NCBI RefSeq assembly: GCF_003097135.1
Contig: NZ_QEQL01000005.1
Span: 248,001 to 312,000, forward strand
Length of the DNA stretch: 64,000 nucleotides
Reading direction: 5' to 3'
DNA from: Pseudomonas sp. URIL14HWK12:I12
GTDB lineage: Bacteria > Pseudomonadota > Gammaproteobacteria > Pseudomonadales > Pseudomonadaceae
Position numbers and translations under genes: made by a program. Under the pieces are notes generated by a model that was not told where the DNA came from, did no database searches, and worked only from the letters and a program-made list of their open reading frames with translations. Shown piece after piece: positions 57,735 to 64,000 of this stretch (position 1 is the stretch's first letter; the number at the start of each line of letters is the position of its first letter).

Positions 57735-58862
57735 ATGCAATTCAAGCCAGCCGTTCCCGCTCTGGTATCTGCCATAGCCCTGGCCACGCTGCTCAGTGGC
57801 TGCAACAAGGAACAAGCCGCCGCTCCGGCCGCCCAGGTTCCCCAGGTGGGTGTCGTAACCCTGCAACCCAAGACCGTGAGCCTCTCCAGCGAGTTGCCCG
57901 GCCGAACCAGCGCCTACAGGGCCGCCGAGGTGCGCCCGCAGGTCGATGGCATCATTCTCAAGCGCCTGTTTACCGAAGGGTCGGACATCAAGGCTGGCCA
58001 GCAGCTCTATCAGATCGACCCGTCCACCTACGAGGCGACCTTGGCCAGCGCCCAGGCCAACCTCGAGCAGTACCGCTCGCTGACCGGGCGCTATCGCCAG
58101 TTGATCGACGAGCAGGCCGTCAGCCGGCAGGAGTACGATAACGCCCGTGCGCAGCAGATGCAGGCCGAGGCGTCGGTGAAAACGGCGCAGATCAACCTGC
58201 GCTACACCAAGGTGCTGGCACCGATCAGCGGCCGTATTGGCCGCTCCGCCGTCACCGAGGGCGCTCTGGTTGCAAACGGCCAGAGCACCGCGCTGGCGAC
58301 CATCCAGCAGCTCGACCCGATCTATGTCGACGTAACCCAGTCATACACCGACATGCTCAAGCTGCGCCGGGCGCTGGAGAACGGCCAGTTGCAAAAGGCC
58401 GGTGCCAATGCGGCGAAAGTGAACCTCAAGCTCGAAGACGGCAGCAAGTACCCACTCGAAGGCACCCTTGAGTTCTCCGAAGTGTCGGTAGACGAGACCA
58501 CCGGCTCGGTGACGTTGCGCGCCAAGTTCCCCAACCCTGATCACCTGCTGCTGCCGGGCATGTTCGTGCACGCCTCGTTGCCCGCCGGCATCGCACAGGA
58601 AGCCATCCTGGCGCCGCAGATCGGTGTGACCCGCGACCTTAAAGGCAACCCCACCGCGATGGTGGTGACTGCCGACAACAAGGTCGAGCAACGCTCACTC
58701 AAAGCCAGCCGCACCGTCGGCAACGACGTGCTGGTCGAAAGCGGCCTGAAGGCGGGCGACAAGGTCATCGTCGAGGGCTTGCAATACGTCAAGCCGGGCG
58801 CTCAGGTGAACCCGCACGAAGCCAAAGCCAACCCGACCGACGCCAGCGGTAAATCGGAGTAA
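57735..58862 (+). CDS. ttgA: RND efflux membrane-fusion lipoprotein TtgA
   Basis: A 375-residue periplasmic adaptor of the MexA/AcrA family. Lipobox LLSGC is near residue 20. The sequence then has the lipoyl half GRTSAYRAAEVRPQVDGIILKRLFTEGSDIKAGQQLYQIDP, a helical hairpin (about 95-165) and the second lipoyl half YTKVLAPISGRIGRSAVTEGALV. The beta-barrel and membrane-proximal parts close it. It links TtgB and TtgC. It is the first gene of the operon, 3 bp before ttgB. Confidence 0.95.
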   Translation: MQFKPAVPALVSAIALATLLSGCNKEQAAAPAAQVPQVGVVTLQPKTVSLSSELPGRTSAYRAAEVRPQVDGIILKRLFTEGSDIKAGQQLYQIDPSTYEATLASAQANLEQYRSLTGRYRQLIDEQAVSRQEYDNARAQQMQAEASVKTAQINLRYTKVLAPISGRIGRSAVTEGALVANGQSTALATIQQLDPIYVDVTQSYTDMLKLRRALENGQLQKAGANAAKVNLKLEDGSKYPLEGTLEFSEVSVDETTGSVTLRAKFPNPDHLLLPGMFVHASLPAGIAQEAILAPQIGVTRDLKGNPTAMVVTADNKVEQRSLKASRTVGNDVLVESGLKAGDKVIVEGLQYVKPGAQVNPHEAKANPTDASGKSE

Positions 58863-58865
58863 ACC

Positions 58866-61800
58866 ATGTCGAAGTTTTTCATCGATAGGCCCATCTTCGC
58901 GTGGGTGCTGGCGCTGGTGATCATGCTGGTGGGGACGCTGTCGATCCTCAACCTGCCGATCAACCAGTATCCGGCCATCGCGCCACCGGCCATCGCCATT
59001 CAGGTCAGCTACCCGGGTGCTTCGGCGCAGACCGTGCAAGACACCGTGGTGCAGGTCATCGAGCAGCAGATGAACGGCATCGACAACCTGCGCTACATCT
59101 CCTCGGAGAGTAACGCCGACGGCAGCATGACCATCACCGTCACCTTCAACCAGGGCACCAACCCCGACATCGCCCAGGTGCAGGTGCAGAACAAGCTCAA
59201 CCTGGCCACCCCGCTGCTGCCGCAGGAAGTGCAGCAACAGGGCCTGCGCGTGACCAAGGCAGTGAAGAACTTCCTGATGGTCATCGGCCTGGTGTCTACC
59301 GACGGCAAGCTGGGCAAGGAAGACTTGTCCAACTACATCGTGTCGAACATTCAGGACCAGATCTCGCGCACGCCTGGCGTGGGTGACTTCCAGGTGTTTG
59401 GCGCCCAGTATGCGATGCGCATCTGGCTCGACCCGGCCAAGCTAAACCAGTTCCAGCTCACCCCCGTGGACGTGACCACTGCCGTCAGCGCCCAGAACGT
59501 GCAGATTTCCTCCGGCTCGCTGGGCGGCCTGCCCGCAGTCAAGGGCACCGTGTTCAATGCCACCGTGATCGGCAAGACGCGCCTGCAGACGGCCGAGCAA
59601 TTCGGCAACATCCTGCTGAAGGTCAACACCGACGGCTCGCAAGTGCGCCTGCGTGATGTGGCCGACATCGGCCTGGGGGGCGAGAACTACAGCATCGATG
59701 CGCAGTTCAACGGTAAACCGGCTTCTGGTTTGGCGATCAAACTGGCCACTGGCGCCAACGCGCTGGACACCGCCAAGGCCATCCGCGCGACCATCGAACG
59801 CCTCAAGCCGTTCTTCCCCGAAGGCGTAGAAGCGGTCTACCCGTACGACACCACCCCGGTGGTCACCGAGTCGATCAGCGGCGTGGTGCACACCCTGGGC
59901 GAGGCAATCGTGCTGGTGTTCCTGGTGATGCTGCTGTTCCTGCAGAACCTGCGCGCCACCATCATCACCACCATGACGGTGCCGGTGGTACTGCTGGGTA
60001 CCTTCGGCATCCTGGCTGCGGCAGGCTTCACCATCAACACCCTGACCATGTTCGGCATGATCCTGGCGATCGGCCTGCTGGTGGATGACGCCATCGTCGT
60101 GGTGGAGAACGTCGAGCGGGTGATGGCCGAGGAGCATCTGTCGCCCAAGGAAGCGACGCGCAAGTCGATGGAGCAGATCCAGGGCGCGCTGGTGGGCATC
60201 GCCTTGGTGCTGTCGGCGGTACTGCTGCCGATGGCCTTTTTCGGCGGTTCCACCGGTGTGATCTATCGCCAGTTCTCGATCACCATCGTTTCGGCCATGG
60301 CGCTGTCGGTGTTCGTGGCTCTGGTATTTACCCCGGCCCTCTGCGCCACTCTGCTCAAACCGATCGATCAGCAGAAGCACGGCCAACCCAAGCGCGGCTT
60401 CTTCGGCTGGTTCAACCGCAGCTTCGACGCCACGGTACGCGGCTACGAGCGTGGCGTGGGGCGGATCATCAAGCACAAGGTTCCGGCGTTCGTGGTCTAC
60501 CTGATCATCATCGCCGGCATGATGTGGCTGTTCACCCGCATCCCCACTTCCTTCCTGCCCGATGAAGACCAGGGTGTGATCTTCACCCAGGTACAGACCC
60601 CGCCCAACAGCTCGGCTGAAACCACCCAGGCGGTGCTCGACCGGATGCGCACCTTCCTGCTCGACGGCGACAAGGGCGAAGGCAAGGCAGTCAATTCGGT
60701 ATTCACGGTCAACGGCTTCAACTTTGCCGGCCGTGGCCAAAGCTCGGGCCTGGCGTTCGTGATGCTCAAGCCCTGGGACGAGCGCGACAGCGACAACACC
60801 GTATTCCGTGTGGCGCAGCGTGCACAGGCACACTTCTTCGGCTATCGGGATGCGATGGTGTTCGCTGTGGTGCCGCCTTCGGTGCTGGAGCTGGGTAACG
60901 CCACCGGTTTTGACTTCTACCTGCAGGATCAGGCCGGCGTAGGCCATGAGAAGCTCATGGAAGCGCGCAACCAGTTCCTGGGCATGGCGGCGCAAAGCAA
61001 GATCCTCGCCGGCGTGCGGCCCAATGGCCTGGCCGACGAGCCGCAGTATCACCTGACCATCGACGACGAGCGTGCCAGCGCCCTTGGCCTGTCGCTTTCG
61101 GACATCAACACCACCCTCTCGGTGGCGTTCGGTTCCCGTTACGTCAACGACTTCATCGACCGTGGCCGGGTCAAGAAGGTCTACGTGCAGGGCCGCGCCG
61201 AAGCGCGCATGAAGCCTGAAGACCTCGACAAGTGGTACGTGCGCAACAGCACCGGCAAGATGGTCCCGTTCTCGGCCTTCTCCAGCGGCGAGTGGGTGTA
61301 CGGCTCGCCCAAGCTCTCGCGCTACAACGGTGTAGCAGCCGAAGAAGTGCTGGGCACGCCGGCGCCGGGGTACAGCTCGGGCCAGGCCATGGCCGAGGTC
61401 GAGCGCCTGGCCAAGCAGTTGCCGCAAGGGGTGGGCCTGTCCTGGACGGGGTTGTCCTACGAAGAGCGGCTGTCTGGCTCGCAAGCGCCGGTGCTCTATG
61501 CGCTGTCGATCCTGGTGGTGTTCCTCTGCCTGGCGGCGCTCTACGAGAGCTGGTCGATTCCGATCGCGGTCATTCTCGTGGTGCCGCTGGGTGTGATCGG
61601 CGCGTTGATGGCCACCAGCTTGCGTGGGCTGTCCAACGACGTGTTCTTCCAGGTGGGCTTGTTGGTTACCGTGGGCTTGGCAGCGAAGAACGCGATTCTG
61701 ATCGTGGAGTTCGCCAAGGAGCTGCATGAACAGGGCCGGACCCTGTTCGAAGCGGCCGTCGAAGCCTGCCGCATGCGCTTGCGGCCAATCGTGATGACGT

Positions 61801-62021
61801 CCATGGCCTTCGTGCTCGGCGTGGTACCGCTGGCCATCTCCAGCGGTGCAGGCTCAGGTAGCCAGCACGCCATCGGCACCGGTGTGATTGGCGGTATGAT
61901 CACCGCAACGATTCTGGCGATCTTCTGGGTCCCGATGTTCTTCGTTACCGTTTCTTCTCTGTTCAAAGGCAACCGCCTGAAGCAGGACGAAGCGCCTTCT
62001 CGCGACGAGGCTGGTCAATGA
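58866..62021 (+). CDS. ttgB: RND efflux pump TtgB
   Basis: A 1051-residue inner-membrane pump of the HAE1 family, as long as AcrB/MexB. MSKFFIDRPIFAWVLALVI starts helix 1; the proton-relay aspartates are in LAIGLLVDDAIVVVENVERVM of helix 4; further family segments include SYPGASAQTVQDTV and TPGVGDFQVFGAQYAMRIWLDP in the porter domain. Twelve helices are predicted. It exports drugs and solvents such as toluene in P. putida, in exchange for protons. It overlaps ttgC by four bases. Confidence 0.96.
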   Translation: MSKFFIDRPIFAWVLALVIMLVGTLSILNLPINQYPAIAPPAIAIQVSYPGASAQTVQDTVVQVIEQQMNGIDNLRYISSESNADGSMTITVTFNQGTNPDIAQVQVQNKLNLATPLLPQEVQQQGLRVTKAVKNFLMVIGLVSTDGKLGKEDLSNYIVSNIQDQISRTPGVGDFQVFGAQYAMRIWLDPAKLNQFQLTPVDVTTAVSAQNVQISSGSLGGLPAVKGTVFNATVIGKTRLQTAEQFGNILLKVNTDGSQVRLRDVADIGLGGENYSIDAQFNGKPASGLAIKLATGANALDTAKAIRATIERLKPFFPEGVEAVYPYDTTPVVTESISGVVHTLGEAIVLVFLVMLLFLQNLRATIITTMTVPVVLLGTFGILAAAGFTINTLTMFGMILAIGLLVDDAIVVVENVERVMAEEHLSPKEATRKSMEQIQGALVGIALVLSAVLLPMAFFGGSTGVIYRQFSITIVSAMALSVFVALVFTPALCATLLKPIDQQKHGQPKRGFFGWFNRSFDATVRGYERGVGRIIKHKVPAFVVYLIIIAGMMWLFTRIPTSFLPDEDQGVIFTQVQTPPNSSAETTQAVLDRMRTFLLDGDKGEGKAVNSVFTVNGFNFAGRGQSSGLAFVMLKPWDERDSDNTVFRVAQRAQAHFFGYRDAMVFAVVPPSVLELGNATGFDFYLQDQAGVGHEKLMEARNQFLGMAAQSKILAGVRPNGLADEPQYHLTIDDERASALGLSLSDINTTLSVAFGSRYVNDFIDRGRVKKVYVQGRAEARMKPEDLDKWYVRNSTGKMVPFSAFSSGEWVYGSPKLSRYNGVAAEEVLGTPAPGYSSGQAMAEVERLAKQLPQGVGLSWTGLSYEERLSGSQAPVLYALSILVVFLCLAALYESWSIPIAVILVVPLGVIGALMATSLRGLSNDVFFQVGLLVTVGLAAKNAILIVEFAKELHEQGRTLFEAAVEACRMRLRPIVMTSMAFVLGVVPLAISSGAGSGSQHAIGTGVIGGMITATILAIFWVPMFFVTVSSLFKGNRLKQDEAPSRDEAGQ

Positions 62022-63469
62022 GCAAGTCCCTGATATCCCTGGCGGTCGCCGCAGCCGTGCTCAGCGGCTGCTCGCTGATCCCCGACTACGAGCGCCCGCA
62101 AGCGCCGGTCGCCGCGCAATACCCACAAGGGCCGGCCTATTCGGCCGCCAACGCACCGGCCCAGGCGGCAGCAGAGCAAGGCTGGCGGGAGTTTTTCCGC
62201 GACCCGGCCTTGCGACAGCTGATCGATACCGCGCTGCGCAACAATCGCGACCTGCGGGTCGCGGCGCTGAACGTCGATGCCTACAGGGCGCAGTACCGCA
62301 TCCAGCGGGCCGACCTGTTCCCGGCCATCAACGCCAATGCCACCGGCACCCGGCAGCGCACCCCTGCGGACCTGTCGCGCACCGGCCAGGCGGGCATCTC
62401 CAGCCAGTACGATGTGAACCTGGGCGTCAGCTCCTATGAGCTGGACCTGTTCGGCCGGGTTCGCAGCCTGAACCAGCAGGCCCTGCAGACCTACTTCGCC
62501 AGCGAAGAGGGCCGTCGCAGCACGCAGATCAGCCTGGTCGCGAGTGTGGCCAATGCCTACCTGACGTGGCAGGCAGACCGTGAGCTGCTCAAGCTCACCC
62601 AAGACACCCTGGCCGCCTATGAAGAAAGCCTGCGCCTGACTACTCGCAGCAACGAAGTGGGCGTGTCGTCGGCACTGGACCTGTCGCAGGCGCGCACATC
62701 GGTGGAGAGCGCCAAAGCGAGCTTATCGGCCTATCAGCGCCAAGTGGCCCAGGACGAAAACGCATTGGTAATGCTGCTGGGCACCAGCTTGCCCGCCGAC
62801 CTGCCGGCTCCGCAACCGCTGGCCAGCGACATGCTTGCCGAGGTGCCGGCAGGGCTTCCGTCCGACCTGCTGACCCGCCGGCCTGACATTCTTCAGGCCG
62901 AGTACACGCTCAAGGCGTCCAACGCCAACATCGGTGCCGCCCGTGCAGCGTTCTTCCCGCGTATCAGCCTGACCGCCAGCGCCGGCACCTCGAGTGCTGC
63001 GCTGGACGGGCTGTTCAAAGGCGGCTCGGGCAGCTGGGCGTTCAGCCCGTCGATCAGCCTGCCGATCTTCACCGCAGGTGAGCTTCGCGCGAGCCTGGAC
63101 TACGCCAAGATCCAGAAAGACATCAACGTTGCCAACTACGAGAAAGCCATTCAAACAGCGTTCCAGGAAGTGTCCGATGGCCTGACTGCACGCAAGACCT
63201 GGACCGACCAGATGCAGGCGCAGAGTGACCTGGTCAAAGCCAGCGAGGACTATCAGCGCCTGGCAGAGCGCCGCTACCGGATCGGCGTGGACAGCAACCT
63301 GACGTTCCTCGATGCCCAGCGTTCTCTGTTCAGCGCACAGCAAACGCTGATCAGCGACCGCCTGGCGCAGTTGAGTGCAGAAGTGAACCTGTATCGGGCA
63401 CTGGGTGGTGGTTGGTATGAGACTGCCGCGCAGGCCAAGGGGCAGCCTGGGGAAGCCGACAAGGGTTAA
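62018..63469 (+). CDS. ttgC: Outer-membrane efflux channel TtgC
   Basis: A 483-residue OprM/TolC-family lipoprotein. Lipobox VLSGC is near residue 17. GWREFFRDPALRQLIDTALRNNRDLRVAALNVDAYRAQYRIQRADLFP and, in the second half, LLTRRPDILQAEYTLKASNANIGAARAAFFPRISLTASAG are the two repeated channel units. It ends in a hydrophilic tail after a full barrel and helix repeat. It completes the tripartite pump with TtgA and TtgB. Confidence 0.95.
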   Translation: MSKSLISLAVAAAVLSGCSLIPDYERPQAPVAAQYPQGPAYSAANAPAQAAAEQGWREFFRDPALRQLIDTALRNNRDLRVAALNVDAYRAQYRIQRADLFPAINANATGTRQRTPADLSRTGQAGISSQYDVNLGVSSYELDLFGRVRSLNQQALQTYFASEEGRRSTQISLVASVANAYLTWQADRELLKLTQDTLAAYEESLRLTTRSNEVGVSSALDLSQARTSVESAKASLSAYQRQVAQDENALVMLLGTSLPADLPAPQPLASDMLAEVPAGLPSDLLTRRPDILQAEYTLKASNANIGAARAAFFPRISLTASAGTSSAALDGLFKGGSGSWAFSPSISLPIFTAGELRASLDYAKIQKDINVANYEKAIQTAFQEVSDGLTARKTWTDQMQAQSDLVKASEDYQRLAERRYRIGVDSNLTFLDAQRSLFSAQQTLISDRLAQLSAEVNLYRALGGGWYETAAQAKGQPGEADKG

Positions 63470-63480
63470 CAGTTGTTCGT

Positions 63481-63539
63481 CGCGCGGCAAGCCGCCCTCC
63501 CACCTTGTGCAAACCGTGGGAGGCCGGCTCGCCGGGCGA
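63481..63539. repeat. REP-like palindrome 2
   Basis: CGCGCGGCAAGCCGCCCTCCCAC (in two parts: CGCGCGGCAAG and CCGCCCTCCCAC) and GTGGGAGGCCGGCTCGCC form an imperfect palindrome. It shares GGCAAGCCGCCCTCCCAC exactly with the element at 31823-31885. It lies directly after ttgC. Confidence 0.75.
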
Positions 63540-63571
63540 TGTGCAATGGCCGATGTGGCTATTTTCCCCAT

Positions 63572-63601
63572 AAAAAAACGCGGCCTGGGCCGCGTTTTTT
63601 T
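63572..63601. terminator. Bidirectional terminator between ttgC and ilvC
   Basis: ACGCGGCC pairs with GGCCGCGT around a two-base TG, and a run of A on the left and of T on the right flank it, so it works in both directions. It serves the convergent ttgC and ilvC genes. Confidence 0.9.
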
Positions 63602-63619
63602 ATGGGAGCTGAACCGGTA

Positions 63620-64000
63620 TCAGTTCTTGCTCTTGTCGACGATCTTGTTCTTGGCGATCCAAGGCATCATCGAACGCAGTTGCTCACCGATCACTTCGAT
63701 GCCGTGGGCAGCGTTGTTGCGGCGGCGGGCGGTCATCGACGGGTAGTTGGAAGCACCTTCGGCGATGAACATCTTGGCGTACTCGCCGTCCTGGATGCGC
63801 TTGAGTGCGTTGCGCATGGCCTGGCGGGATTCGGCATTGATGACTTCAGGGCCGGTGACGTACTCACCGTACTCGGCGTTGTTGGAGATCGAGTAGTTCA
63901 TGTTGGCGATGCCGCCTTCGTACATGAGGTCGACGATCAGCTTCAGCTCGTGCAGGCATTCGAAGTAGGCCATTTCAGGCGCGTAGCCTGCTTCGACCAG
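63620..64000 (-). CDS. ilvC: Ketol-acid reductoisomerase IlvC, C-terminal part
   Basis: The last 126 residues of IlvC; the start lies beyond the right edge. The knotted C-terminal domain is unmistakable: LVEAGYAPEMAYFECLHELK, IVDLMYEGGIANMNYSISNNAEYGEY, then GPEVIN and the end IEVIGEQLRSMMPWIAKNKIVD. IlvC makes the dihydroxy acid in valine, leucine and isoleucine synthesis. The glutamates of ECLHELK are metal ligands. A terminator follows. Confidence 0.96.
   Translation of the reverse strand: MVEAGYAPEMAYFECLHELKLIVDLMYEGGIANMNYSISNNAEYGEYVTGPEVINAESRQAMRNALKRIQDGEYAKMFIAEGASNYPSMTARRRNNAAHGIEVIGEQLRSMMPWIAKNKIVDKSKN

Noticed and set aside
59442..61727. 761-residue open frame opposite ttgB
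   Set aside because: Antisense shadow of a conserved pump gene, of low complexity, no start signal.

Overview
The window is high-GC, densely packed chromosome that looks like a member of the Pseudomonas putida group. The clearest markers are a ttgR-ttgABC efflux locus with its operator, a long [4Fe-4S] fumarase, an alkylsulfatase/sulfonate-type ABC cluster, many chemoreceptors and REP-like palindromes. No rRNA, tRNA, IS element, integrase or CRISPR array was seen. Both ends cut genes: pxpC on the left and ilvC on the right.

Positions 1-3900 hold pxpBC (5-oxoproline metabolism), a VOC protein divergent from a LysR regulator, a 57-aa ORF, a YfcE-type phosphodiesterase and a small convergent ORF. 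Positions 4041-12119 are one minus-strand chemosensory operon read as mcp-cheY-STAS-cheA-mcp-cheW-cheR-cheB, a complete alternative pathway without cheZ or cheD. Positions 12405-15006 hold copAB (periplasmic multicopper oxidase and outer-membrane partner). Positions 15250-19627 hold an AtsK-like dioxygenase with a binding protein, two permeases and an ATPase, probably for sulfate esters or sulfonates. Then come an orphan PotD-like binding protein, an HDOD protein, a ferredoxin reductase overlapping a diguanylate cyclase, fumA, a DJ-1/PfpI protein, a dCache chemoreceptor, a phospholipase-D-family cardiolipin synthase, a flavin reductase, an ABM monooxygenase and an AraC regulator.

The most unusual part is 31913-54294, a complete type III secretion locus of the rhizobial (Rhc) type rather than the usual Pseudomonas Hrp or Psc type. 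The secretin is split into two proteins (C1 and C2). C2 is CpaC-like and is followed by a CpaD-like lipoprotein and a TadD-like TPR lipoprotein, so the outer-membrane part resembles a Tad pilus system. The right half runs C1-small acidic protein-I-J-K-L-N-O-Q-R-S-T-U, close to the rhizobial nolW-nolB-rhcJ order. The left half adds SctD, a SctX/SctY pair and SctV. SctU lacks the NPTH autocleavage motif and no SctP is visible, which suggests a non-canonical way of ordering export. A 1257-residue HrpK/NolX-like protein with six N-terminal repeats, a hydrophobic segment and EF-hand-like loops is divergent from the left half and is the obvious secreted substrate or translocator. Two near-identical copies of a 10-bp-period direct repeat lie in the divergent promoter region. 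A 926-residue regulator with an OmpR-type winged helix, a STAND ATPase and a helical C-terminus closes the locus and is the best candidate to bind them.

Positions 55048-63469 hold a small membrane peptide, a DHA2-type MFS exporter, ttgR and ttgABC. A bidirectional terminator separates ttgC from the end of ilvC. Start codons were chosen from ribosome binding sites and overlaps; several are GTG.
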